A stretch of 64,000 nt of DNA from Bacillota bacterium (lineage in GTDB: Bacteria; Bacillota; Clostridia; Oscillospirales; Oscillospiraceae), in contig JAEWKA010000008.1 in the NCBI GenBank assembly GCA_023386265.1, positions 496,001 through 560,000 of the forward strand, read 5' to 3'. A model generated the notes under the pieces. That model saw only the letters and a list, made by a program, of their open reading frames with translations, was not told where the DNA came from and did not search any database. The stretch's first letter is position 1. Each line of letters starts with the position of its first letter. The translations under genes were made by a program, and so were the position numbers. Positions 1-7,921 of the stretch are shown in pieces.

Positions 1-1177
1 CCGTGATTTCGCCTATTCCGTTATAGTCTATCGTGCCGTTACCGCTATCGGTCGGGCCGCTCACTGTTATAGTACCACCCGAAATCGTCAGGCTCCCGTT
101 GGAGTCGATGCCGTCGCCGGAGGCGTTGATGCTGAGCGTGCCGCCGGAGATTGTGATGGCGCAGACCTCTGTCGCTCCCATACCGCCGCCCATGCCGCCG
201 TTGCCACTCTGGTCGGCTCCTCCCGCGGCGTTGAGTCCATCGTCACTGGATATAATATTGGTTTCACCGCCGGAAATGTTGATTACCAAACCCTCGATGC
301 CCTCGTAGCTCTTAGTAATATCAATTTCTCCGCCAAGAATTGTTGCAGAGGTTTCGGCATGGATACCATCATCATTTGCGGAAATGGTGATAGTACCGCC
401 TGCGATATACACGAAACCTAAAGTCGTATCGTCCTCGTTCTCACTGTGAATTCCGTCAGTTCCCGCCTCAATTGTGAAGATGCCGTCCGCTATGCGAACG
501 CTGTCCTTGCCGGAAATTCCCTGCTCAGCCGCCGTGATGACGTAAGTTCCACTGGTTACGGCAAGGTCGTCCTTAGAAACGACACCGTGTCCGTAAGCGG
601 AACAAATCGTCAGCGTTCCCGCTCCGTTGAGCGTCAGGTCGGATTTCGCAAAGATTGCGCCGTCAATCTTGTTGTCATCGGTCTGGACGAATTCTCCCGT
701 GACGGAGAGCGTGTTCTCGGTGCCTGATGCCGTTGTAACAAACACCTTATCGGCGTTCTTGACATAGATTGCGGCGCTCGATTCGTTTGTAATGTCCACT
801 CCGTTCAAAACCAGCTGAATCTTCGCATCGTCGGCCGCATCGACAACGATTTGCCCATTCGAAAGGCTTCCCGTCAGGATATAGGTGCCTTCTTTTGTTA
901 TCGTAACGGTATCATTTTCAACCTCAGCGCCGTCACCGCTCGCGGAGCTTGCGTTGTCTGCGAGAGTAATTATCGAGCTTTCGGACTCGCTGTAGCCGAT
1001 CTCCTTGTCGCGATCCGAGAACATCTCGTCGCTCGACGTGCTTGACACGACCGTTGTCACCGTTGTGTCTGTGGTATCTGTCGCGCTCTGTTCCGCTGTC
1101 CCCGTTTGGGTTGAGCAGCCGGCGAAAAGAGCGGTTATTAATAAAAATGACATTATAATTGAAACTATGAGTTTCAT
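1..1177 (-). CDS. Carbohydrate-binding-domain (Cthe_2159-like) lipoprotein, 3' end outside window
   Basis: The gene is open to the window edge, so its C-terminus is missing. It starts at an ATG with an AAGGAGG ribosome binding site. Residues 1-21 form a lipoprotein signal ending in the lipobox LFAGC (Cys21), followed by a Thr/Ser-rich linker. The rest is made of short repeats such as DGIHSEN, DGIHAET, DGLNAAGG and DGIDSNG, each followed by a beta strand of the type GGTITIS. That pattern resembles the calcium-dependent parallel beta-helix of Cthe_2159-type carbohydrate-binding domains; this assignment is by motif recall, not a search. The product should be anchored outside the membrane. It is the last gene of an operon with DUF4956 and VTC-domain genes, a grouping often seen in Firmicutes. 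The substrate is unknown. Confidence 0.8.
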   Translation of the reverse strand, partial: MKLIVSIIMSFLLITALFAGCSTQTGTAEQSATDTTDTTVTTVVSSTSSDEMFSDRDKEIGYSESESSIITLADNASSASGDGAEVENDTVTITKEGTYILTGSLSNGQIVVDAADDAKIQLVLNGVDITNESSAAIYVKNADKVFVTTASGTENTLSVTGEFVQTDDNKIDGAIFAKSDLTLNGAGTLTICSAYGHGVVSKDDLAVTSGTYVITAAEQGISGKDSVRIADGIFTIEAGTDGIHSENEDDTTLGFVYIAGGTITISANDDGIHAETSATILGGEIDITKSYEGIEGLVINISGGETNIISSDDGLNAAGGADQSGNGGMGGGMGATEVCAITISGGTLSINASGDGIDSNGSLTISGGTITVSGPTDSGNGTIDYNGIGEIT

Positions 1178-1192
1178 GCCTGTGCCTCCTTA

Positions 1193-1891
1193 TTATAGCT
1201 CCCCGAGCTTCATTTCCTGCAAAGAAGACGAAATTTCAAGGTTGCCGTTTCTGCAGCGCAGCTTGTCAATGAATTCCTTCTCCATTTGAGTATCCTTCAG
1301 GGTAATGTTGTATGTCAGTTTAAAAAGACTTCCCATGTTGGTCGTCTTCACGGTTACAAGGCTGTGCTTTACCGTGTATTCGCTGAAAAGATCGTCGAAA
1401 ACGCCTGTATAATCAAGGTCTTCGGGGATTGTTATACGCAGTGTCTTGTCGCAGATGGGTTTTTCCGATTCGCCGAATTTGAGCTTTGTGAGAAGCATTC
1501 CAGCAAAGCCTATGATAAGAACAAACATCGCTGCATAGCCGAGATAGCCCATGCCGCTTACAAGTCCTACCGCCATCGCGAGGAAAATCGACGCGATTTC
1601 CTTTGCGGTGCCGGGTACGGAGCGAAAGCGTACCAGGCTGAACGCGCCGGCAACCGCTACACCCGCCCCGATGTTACCGTTCACCATCAGAATCACAACG
1701 CAGACTATCGCAGGCAGGAGCACAAGCGTTGCAAGAAAGCTCTTTGTTGCGCTGTTTTTATAGGAATAGAACAGAGCTATCACGAGTCCGAGGACTAGTG
1801 CAACTCCGACGCAGGCGAGGAATGGGCCCACGGCGATACTGCTTGCCGCAGCAGTCGAATCGAAGAGTCCCGAGAACAAACTATCAAGCAC
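1193..1891 (-). CDS. DUF4956 family membrane protein
   Basis: This 232-residue protein has hydrophobic segments near residues 20-45, 55-75, 78-100 and 105-135, then a soluble C-terminal half. The motif LVRFRSVPGTAKEIASIF sits between membrane segments and is typical of DUF4956 proteins. The start is a GTG at 1891 behind GGAG. The coding region overlaps the VTC-domain gene by 8 bp, so the two are probably translationally coupled. The biochemical role of DUF4956 is not established. Its constant pairing with a VTC-like enzyme and a surface carbohydrate-binding lipoprotein suggests an envelope polymer assembly system, which is an inference. Confidence 0.85.
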   Translation of the reverse strand: MLDSLFSGLFDSTAAASSIAVGPFLACVGVALVLGLVIALFYSYKNSATKSFLATLVLLPAIVCVVILMVNGNIGAGVAVAGAFSLVRFRSVPGTAKEIASIFLAMAVGLVSGMGYLGYAAMFVLIIGFAGMLLTKLKFGESEKPICDKTLRITIPEDLDYTGVFDDLFSEYTVKHSLVTVKTTNMGSLFKLTYNITLKDTQMEKEFIDKLRCRNGNLEISSSLQEMKLGEL

Positions 1892-2606
1892 AGATTATCG
1901 CTCCTTCCTGAGGCCCGCCCAGCATTGCTTTATAGGCGTTGCCGTATTTTGAAAAATTCACCTTGAATACTCTTTGCTCACTGAGCTTGTTCGTAAGCCA
2001 AAGCGGAAGGGCTGTAGAAACCTTGATTTCCATAAGGCTCTGTCCGGGCTTCAGAAGAGACTTTCCGCAAAGCCCCTTGCACAGGCAGATATCATAATCG
2101 CGATAGACAATATTATCGTCAAAGGTAATGCGCAGGTTCGGGTCGTCCTTTGAGAAATACGCTTCCCTTTCATAGCCGATGAAAGCCGCGGGGATTAGGT
2201 TTTTATATTCAGAGAGGAAATAATCAATCTCGCTGACAATCTGGTTTTGCTTAGGAGATTCGCACTTTCCGGCAATATATTTTTCCGCCTGCTCAGCACT
2301 CATCGAAACACGGCGCTTAAAGACCACGTCGTCGTATTTCTTTTTCAGCTCGATGAAGACCCTGTCTCCAGCAGGCAGCGCCCCATAGCATCTGACTCTC
2401 AGCTTTTCCTTATAAACGGGCTTTTCGATGGAGCGGCGCACAAGGCGCATATCCGGCGTATCGTAATATACATTACATATTGTGCTTCTGCCGAACTCAT
2501 CGAGAGTCATGTATTTCTCCATAAGCTTCGTGATTGCCCTACGCTGCTCGGCATTAACCAGATATTTCATTTCATATCTCATAAATGTATTCTGGACGGT
2601 TTTCAT
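1884..2606 (-). CDS. VTC-domain (polyphosphate polymerase-like) protein
   Basis: The 240-residue protein begins RYEMKYLVNAEQR and contains the strand motifs CNVYYDTPDM, KEKLRVRCYG, VFIELKKKYDD and LMEIKVS. These are the alternating charged strands of the VTC/CYTH tunnel fold that binds nucleotide triphosphate and polyphosphate. Yeast Vtc4 is a polyphosphate polymerase; whether these bacterial relatives make polyphosphate or another polymer is unproven. It is soluble, with no membrane segment. The start has AGGAGGG eight bases upstream. It is the first gene of the three-gene operon running to the left window edge and lies downstream of four TTTA(A/G)G repeats. Confidence 0.85.
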   Translation of the reverse strand: MKTVQNTFMRYEMKYLVNAEQRRAITKLMEKYMTLDEFGRSTICNVYYDTPDMRLVRRSIEKPVYKEKLRVRCYGALPAGDRVFIELKKKYDDVVFKRRVSMSAEQAEKYIAGKCESPKQNQIVSEIDYFLSEYKNLIPAAFIGYEREAYFSKDDPNLRITFDDNIVYRDYDICLCKGLCGKSLLKPGQSLMEIKVSTALPLWLTNKLSEQRVFKVNFSKYGNAYKAMLGGPQEGAIICA

Positions 2607-2691
2607 TTCCTAGCCCTCCTGAAATAGTGTGCTGAAAAAACCGTTTCCGGTTTGATTTCGCTCACCTTATGTATGAAGATTATCAGTAAAA

Positions 2692-2731
2692 CCTAAACTG
2701 AGCTTAAAATCCGACCTAAACTTTACTTAAA
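2692..2731 (-). promoter_or_regulatory. Four phased TTTA(A/G)G repeats, candidate response-regulator box
   Basis: Read on the minus strand, TTTAAG, TTTAGG, TTTAAG and TTTAGG begin 11, 12 and 11 bp apart. One-helical-turn direct repeats are how OmpR/PhoB-class regulators bind. The block lies 86 bp upstream of the VTC-domain start. The same hexamer pair precedes the adjacent response regulator gene. Confidence 0.6.
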
Positions 2732-2752
2732 AACGTAAAGAATTTGTAATCT

Positions 2753-2800
2753 GCCCCGAACCGCAAATGTAAAGCCCCGAACCCATTTGCGGTTCGGGGC
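2753..2800 (-). terminator. Nested hairpin after the sensor kinase gene
   Basis: A 16-bp perfect stem (2754-2769 with 2784-2799) and an alternative 9-bp stem (2774-2782 with 2792-2800) share the same right arm, because GCCCCGAAC occurs twice on the left. It lies just after the kinase stop codon. The U-tract is weak on the minus strand, so termination is probable but not certain. Confidence 0.6.
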
Positions 2801-2819
2801 TTTTGTCATGATTTTTTAG

Positions 2820-4070
2820 CTATAACTGTATGCTTATCGTAAGCGATTTTCCGTCCTCGCTCCGCGCCGTTATCTTTCCTTTATGAGTATTAACAATCGC
2901 TCTCGCGATTGAAAGACCGATACCGAAGCCGCCGATTTCGGAGCTATGCGAGGAATCTCCGCGGTAGAATCGCTCAAACATTTCGTCGTGATTACCCTTT
3001 TCGATTCCTTCGACGGTGTTCCTGAAGAGGAGATGAGGACCTTTAGAGCCGGTTTTCAGCGTGACCGAAATTTCGCCGTTTTCGCCCGAATATTTGATGG
3101 CATTGTCGGTAAGTACCCCGACAAGCTTTCTAATCTCCTCCTCGTTTCCCTCGTAGGTAATATTCTTCTGTATATTCGTTTCGAAGGTTTTGCCTTTTTG
3201 AACGGCAAGAATCGCAAAGGGCTCAAGGCCTTCGGAAACTGCGTCGCTTATGGAAAAGTCCGTCATGAGGGGCTTTGAGTCATGTTCGTCCATTCTGGCA
3301 AGGGATACAAGGCTATTCGTGAGCTCGGTGAGCCGCGCAACTTGATTTCTGATGCTTTGCGTCCACTCGCTTTCGCCCTGAGTCATTTCAAGTACTTCCG
3401 TACTTGCGTTTATTACCGTGAGCGGTGTTTTGAGCTCATGGGAGGCGTCAGTTATAAAGTGCTTTTGCTTTTCGTAGCTGATTGCAATGGGTTTTATTGC
3501 CCGCTTTGAGAGCAGAAGCACGATGATAAATACACCGAGAAGCCCCAGCAAAGATACGGCGAGGATAGCACTAAGAAATTTACTAAACATGTTTAATCCA
3601 CGGCTGCAGTCAAGAAAAATCACCATTATGCCCGAGTCTGTCTTACTGACACTGAAGCGATAAACGCCCGAAAAGCCCTTTTGTCTGCCGCTTTCAATAA
3701 CCTCACTGGTATAATCTATCGCCTCGTCGGTCGCAACAGCCGCGATGCTGCCCGTGTTGACGCTTGAAATTTCACCGCTATCGTCTAAATAGGCCACGAA
3801 AAAGCGGGTTTCAAATGGCGCTTCGGGCGACATTTCCTGCCTCGGTTTGCTGCTGTAACTAAAATTACCGCCGCCATTATTGTTGTCTTTGTTATTGTCC
3901 GGCTTAGGATAATTGCCGTTATTCTCCGCCAGTATCGAAAGTGTTGAATCCGCCTCCGCTACGACCTCAGAATAGATTGAGATGCAGATGCTCCCCAAAA
4001 TCACAAGAAGAACCGCCGCAACAGCACTGACGGCGATAATGATAAATCTTCTCTGCAGTTTTTTTATCAT
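2820..4070 (-). CDS. Membrane sensor histidine kinase
   Basis: The 416-residue protein has membrane helices at about 8-31 and 165-188 that frame an extracytoplasmic sensor region with an Asn/Gly-rich stretch near residues 50-70. The H-box DASHELKTPL puts the phospho-accepting histidine at 211. The ATP-binding domain shows N-box NAIKYSGENGEI, MFERFYRGD and the G-box GGFGIGLSIARAIV, so it looks catalytically complete. The ATG overlaps the response regulator stop codon by 4 bp, so the two are co-translated. The likely target operon is the neighbouring VTC/DUF4956/lipoprotein set, as inferred from shared upstream repeats. The signal it senses is unknown. Confidence 0.93.
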   Translation of the reverse strand: MIKKLQRRFIIIAVSAVAAVLLVILGSICISIYSEVVAEADSTLSILAENNGNYPKPDNNKDNNNGGGNFSYSSKPRQEMSPEAPFETRFFVAYLDDSGEISSVNTGSIAAVATDEAIDYTSEVIESGRQKGFSGVYRFSVSKTDSGIMVIFLDCSRGLNMFSKFLSAILAVSLLGLLGVFIIVLLLSKRAIKPIAISYEKQKHFITDASHELKTPLTVINASTEVLEMTQGESEWTQSIRNQVARLTELTNSLVSLARMDEHDSKPLMTDFSISDAVSEGLEPFAILAVQKGKTFETNIQKNITYEGNEEEIRKLVGVLTDNAIKYSGENGEISVTLKTGSKGPHLLFRNTVEGIEKGNHDEMFERFYRGDSSHSSEIGGFGIGLSIARAIVNTHKGKITARSEDGKSLTISIQL

Positions 4071-4741
4071 GGTTTTTCCTCCAGAGAATAGCCGGCACCG
4101 CGGGACGCCTTGATAACGGCGCTCGCATTAATTGCCGAAAGCTTTTTGCGCAGGTATGAGATGTACACCCAGACGACATTGATTTCGGCTTCGCTGTCGT
4201 AACCCCAGATTTTTTCCATAAATCTATCGGTGGAGATGAGGATTTTCGGATTCGCCATGAGCATCTCCATCATCTGGAACTCCTTATTCGCAAGTCGGAA
4301 GCTCCCCCCCTCGGCTGAAAGCTCATAGGTCGAGCGGTCGAGCTTGATATTGCCGTAGCGCAGGATGTTGTCCGTAACCTCAGCCTGCCGCCTTGTCATT
4401 GATCGAATTCGGGCGAGTAGTTCCTTCGTCGCGAAGGGCTTTGTCAGATAGTCGTCCGCGCCGCTGTCAAGCCCCATAACTCGATCGTCAATCTCGGACT
4501 TTGCCGTAAGCATGAGTACGGGCAGGTCACTGCCTTTTTCGCGCAGCTTTCGCAGGACGGTCAACCCGTCCATTTTTGGCATCATAATATCCAAAATCGC
4601 GCCGTCATAGTTTTCGGCCTGAAGATAGTCCAGCGCCTCCAGCCCGTCATAGACCGCGTCGACGGAATAATTATTATGCTTTAAAATCGTAACAAGAGCA
4701 TTCGAGAGCTCTTTTTCGTCCTCGGCAAGAAGTAAGCGCAT
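4067..4741 (-). CDS. OmpR/PhoB-family response regulator
   Basis: The ATG at 4741 was chosen because GGAGGGG sits just upstream; an ATG 18 bp earlier has no ribosome binding site. The receiver domain (about 1-115) has the acidic pair AEDE near residues 6-9, the phospho-acceptor Asp51 in LDIMMPKMDG, the conserved Thr in MLTAKSE and Lys in YLTKPFATKELLARI. The C-terminal winged-helix domain (about 125-225) ends in WVYISYLRKKLS and RGAGYSLE. It is the first gene of the operon with the kinase and carries its own putative binding repeats 43-59 bp upstream of the ATG, suggesting autoregulation. Confidence 0.93.
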   Translation of the reverse strand: MRLLLAEDEKELSNALVTILKHNNYSVDAVYDGLEALDYLQAENYDGAILDIMMPKMDGLTVLRKLREKGSDLPVLMLTAKSEIDDRVMGLDSGADDYLTKPFATKELLARIRSMTRRQAEVTDNILRYGNIKLDRSTYELSAEGGSFRLANKEFQMMEMLMANPKILISTDRFMEKIWGYDSEAEINVVWVYISYLRKKLSAINASAVIKASRGAGYSLEEKP

Positions 4742-4783
4742 ACAGACCCCTCCATTCATATAATATAAAATTACTTCGGAAAC

Positions 4784-4800
4784 CTTAAATCTAACTTAAA
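4784..4800 (-). promoter_or_regulatory. Paired TTTAAG repeats upstream of the two-component operon
   Basis: TTTAAG-N5-TTTAAG reads on the minus strand with an 11-bp period. It matches the period and sequence of the repeats before the VTC-domain operon. It is best read as an autoregulatory site of the encoded response regulator. Confidence 0.55.
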
Positions 4801-4899
4801 AAGGGATAATAATCGCCTATATTTTACTTTATCCGATATTTCACCGTTACGCAACAGTTTGCTGATAATATGCAATTGCAGCTTATCCCCCTTATGGGC

Positions 4900-4928
4900 T
4901 TGAACTCTCGGCGAAAACGCTGTAAAAT
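4900..4928 (+). promoter_or_regulatory. Sigma-A-type promoter of the ABC exporter gene
   Basis: TTGAAC and TAAAAT are separated by exactly 17 bp. The element is 38 bp upstream of the chosen ATG. Confidence 0.7.
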
Positions 4929-4966
4929 AGCAGGCAATGACTCGCGTGGCGGATGAGGAGGAAAAT

Positions 4967-6700
4967 ATGAAAAATCAAAAATTAAAAACGCTTGTCTCCT
5001 ATTACAAACCGCACAGACTGCTGTTTTTCTCCGACCTACTCTTCGCGATTATCGGCGCGGCTATTTCTGTTGTTTTGCCGCTGCTCGTTCGATTTATCAC
5101 GAACAAAGTTGTCTTTTGGGACAGAGGAGCTGCTATACGGACCATTCTCATGATAGTCGGCATAATGCTAGCGATGCTCCTTATCGAGATGTACTGTAAT
5201 TACTTTATCTCTTATTATGGGCATATAGTCGGCGCAAGAATCGAATACCATATGAGAAACCAGATCTTTTCTCACTATCAGAAGCTGTCCTTCAACTTCT
5301 TTGACGATCAAAAGGTCGGTCACCTCATGAGCCGTGTTACGAACGACCTTTTTGACATCAGCGAGCTTCTTCACCACGGGCCGGAGGAATTAACAGTCTC
5401 GGCTATTAAGCTGCTTGGCTCACTCGCAATATTGCTCACAATCAACTGGAGGCTTGCGCTCGTCGCCTTCATCCCGGTGCCGTTTATGCTCTGGTTCGCA
5501 ATTGTTTATAACCGAAAAATGAAAAAAGCCTTCGTCCAGAATAGGGAGCGTATCGGCGAGATTAACGCAACTATGGAGGACAGTCTTTCGGGAATTAGAG
5601 TCGTCAAATCCTTCGCGAATGAGGACATGGAGATTAAGAAGTTCAGGGTCGGCAACTCCCGTTTCGTCGAAAGCAAGATGAACAGCTATCGCTATATGGC
5701 GTCCTATCACACCGTGCTGAACGCTTTGACGACCTTCATAACCATCGCCGTAGCCGGAGTCGGTGCCGCACTTTCGATAATTAAGCTCGTCGATTTATCC
5801 GATCTTCTTGTTTTTCTTCTATACATCAGCAACTTCACGGAACCCATCAAAAAGCTTGTCTTTGTGACCGAAACCTTTCAGAACGGGTTTTCGGGCTATA
5901 ACCGCTTTTACGAGATGATGAGCATCTCCCCCGATATCGCAGATGCACCTGACGCGAAGGAGCTGGGCGATATTAAAGGCGAAATCCACTTTAATGATGT
6001 CACTTTCCGCTACAACGGCGGAGAGCCCGTTTTCGAGCATCTTGACATCACCGTTCCGGCAGGGGACTATGTCGCGCTCGTCGGCTCTTCCGGCGTCGGC
6101 AAAACTACGCTTTGCAGTCTGATACCGCGCTTTTATGAAGTATCTAACGGCAGCATCCTGATAGATGGAACGGATATCCGCTCTGTTACGATGAAGAGCC
6201 TGCGCGACCATATCGGCATAGTTCAGCAGGACGTCTATCTCTTTGCGGAAACCGTCATGGACAATATTAGATACGGCAGACCGGACGCAACGGATGAAGA
6301 AGTAATCGAGGCGGCGAAGAAAGCCGATGCACACGAATTCATTATCTCACTGTCTGAGGGTTACAATACTAACATCGGTCAGCGCGGGCTCAAGCTTTCC
6401 GGCGGTCAGAAACAGCGTCTTTCCATTGCAAGGGTTTTGCTCAAAAATCCGCCGATACTCATTTTCGACGAGGCGACAAGCGCCCTAGACAACGAAAGCG
6501 AAAAGGTCGTTCAGGAGTCGCTTGAAAAACTAGCGAGTAACCGCACCACCTTTGTTATCGCGCACAGACTCTCGACTATACATAACGCAAAGCGTATCCT
6601 CGTTCTCACCCAGAGCGGCATCGCCGAGGAGGGCACTCATTCGGAGCTTATGGAGCGTGGAGGCGTCTACGCCTCGCTCTACAAAGCGGCGCTGATATGA
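4967..6700 (+). CDS. ABC exporter half-transporter (fused membrane and ATPase domains)
   Basis: The ATG at 4967 follows GAGGAGG; an upstream in-frame ATG at 4937 lacks one. The 577-residue protein has six membrane helices across about residues 15-310. The ATPase domain shows Walker A GSSGVGKTT, Q-loop IVQQDVYLF, signature LSGGQKQR, Walker B ILIFDEATSALD and the switch IAHRL. This is the MsbA/LmrA/multidrug architecture, which works as a homodimer or with a partner; no partner gene is adjacent. The substrate cannot be predicted. It stands alone between its own promoter and a strong terminator. Confidence 0.92.
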   Translation: MKNQKLKTLVSYYKPHRLLFFSDLLFAIIGAAISVVLPLLVRFITNKVVFWDRGAAIRTILMIVGIMLAMLLIEMYCNYFISYYGHIVGARIEYHMRNQIFSHYQKLSFNFFDDQKVGHLMSRVTNDLFDISELLHHGPEELTVSAIKLLGSLAILLTINWRLALVAFIPVPFMLWFAIVYNRKMKKAFVQNRERIGEINATMEDSLSGIRVVKSFANEDMEIKKFRVGNSRFVESKMNSYRYMASYHTVLNALTTFITIAVAGVGAALSIIKLVDLSDLLVFLLYISNFTEPIKKLVFVTETFQNGFSGYNRFYEMMSISPDIADAPDAKELGDIKGEIHFNDVTFRYNGGEPVFEHLDITVPAGDYVALVGSSGVGKTTLCSLIPRFYEVSNGSILIDGTDIRSVTMKSLRDHIGIVQQDVYLFAETVMDNIRYGRPDATDEEVIEAAKKADAHEFIISLSEGYNTNIGQRGLKLSGGQKQRLSIARVLLKNPPILIFDEATSALDNESEKVVQESLEKLASNRTTFVIAHRLSTIHNAKRILVLTQSGIAEEGTHSELMERGGVYASLYKAALI

Positions 6701-6731
6701 CGCAGCAACTTCAGTCGAACTTATATATACG

Positions 6732-6764
6732 AAAACAGCACGGGCTTCGCCTGTGCTGTTTTTA
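6732..6764. terminator. Bidirectional intrinsic terminator
   Basis: An 11-bp stem AACAGCACGGG/CCTGTGCTGTT with loop CTTCG is followed by T5 on the plus strand and preceded by A4 for the opposite gene. It separates the convergent ABC exporter and LysR genes. Confidence 0.85.
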
Positions 6765-6776
6765 TTGCTATGAAGT

Positions 6777-7718
6777 TCATTCAGTTATAGTCTCGGTGAA
6801 AGGACGTGTCTCCCAGTTGTTATAGTGTTTTTGAAGGCCTTCAAGAAATTCGAGGACAAAATCCCTGAAGTGTCTGGCATTCCTGTTTTCAACGGTCAGC
6901 TTGTTATATGTCAAACCGTATTCACCGATGACCTCTGGGATCTCAATATCCACACAATATTTACGCAGCTCCGGGTAATCCTCCATAATAAGCGGAGTTA
7001 CGATAGCGTAACCGAAGCCGCCCTGTACGGCCTGAGTAATCATGTTGAGATTGTTTGATTCAAAAACGATTTGAGGATGAAAATCATATTTTTCAAAGAC
7101 CGGGTCGATTTTGTTGCGCATACCGCTGTTCCTCGGCATAGTGACAAGCCTCTCGCCGCGGAGATCTTCCAGAACAATCGGGTTTTTGGCTAGAAGTCTG
7201 TGTCCGGGCGGCAGCAGGATTATGCCCTTTGCGCTGAAAGCCTGCTTTGTGACGAGGTTCAGCCCCTCGTTTTCCTTTATCGGCGGTGAAGACAGCGCAA
7301 ACTGCGCCTCGCCCGTCGTAAGCGCTTCAATCATCTCCTGCTTTGTAACGTTGAGTACGGAAAGCGTGTAGTCAGGATTTTTATCCCTGAAGGCGATAAT
7401 AAGGCGCGTGGCGAAGGACTCGGTGTTACAAAGGAGCGTAATCGTCTGCTCCTTGCGATCGAAAATGTAATCCATTTCGGAATACAGACTTTCCATATCG
7501 GCAAGAACCTGCTTTGCGTATTTATAGAAAACCTCACCGTTCGAGTTGAGTCTGATGCGCCGACCAGCCTTTTCAAACAGCTCTCCGCCGATTTCCTCTT
7601 CGATTTGCTTAATAATTCTAGTCAGAAACGGCTGCGCAACTCCAAGCCTGTCCGCCGCCTTTGTAACGTGCTCGATCTCTGCGGTAAGGCAAAAAAAACG
7701 CAAATCCCTAAGCTCCAT
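6777..7718 (-). CDS. LysR-family transcriptional regulator
   Basis: The 313-residue protein opens with the LysR winged helix MELRDLRFFCLTAE...AADRLGVAQPFLTRIIKQIEEE. A periplasmic-binding-like effector domain follows from about residue 90, with the typical segments MPRNSGMRNKIDP and VQGGFGYAIVTPL. It starts at an ATG behind GGGGG and is divergent from the CoA-transferase gene 203 bp away, the classical LysR layout. It probably controls that gene in response to a pathway metabolite, which is an inference from position. Confidence 0.93.
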   Translation of the reverse strand: MELRDLRFFCLTAEIEHVTKAADRLGVAQPFLTRIIKQIEEEIGGELFEKAGRRIRLNSNGEVFYKYAKQVLADMESLYSEMDYIFDRKEQTITLLCNTESFATRLIIAFRDKNPDYTLSVLNVTKQEMIEALTTGEAQFALSSPPIKENEGLNLVTKQAFSAKGIILLPPGHRLLAKNPIVLEDLRGERLVTMPRNSGMRNKIDPVFEKYDFHPQIVFESNNLNMITQAVQGGFGYAIVTPLIMEDYPELRKYCVDIEIPEVIGEYGLTYNKLTVENRNARHFRDFVLEFLEGLQKHYNNWETRPFTETITE

Positions 7719-7765
7719 TTGAATTCCCCCAACGATTTAATCTATAAGCGCAAAGTTATTATAAC

Positions 7766-7780
7766 ATACATATTTAGTAT
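7766..7780. promoter_or_regulatory. Candidate LysR operator (ATAC-N7-GTAT)
   Basis: ATAC-N7-GTAT contains the T-N11-A pattern recognised by LysR proteins. It lies 48 bp upstream of the lysR start, in an AT-rich 203-bp divergent intergenic region. The base composition makes chance matches likely. Confidence 0.35.
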
Positions 7781-7921
7781 ATCAAAGTATAAGTTGTGTT
7801 GTAATATAAATAAAACAAATTATATATTATACATTTTGCAGCTTGATTGCTAAAATTATATCGAAATTCAACTTAATAATAGCAAAAACCTCTAATTAAA
7901 TCAAATTTAAGGAGTTTTATT

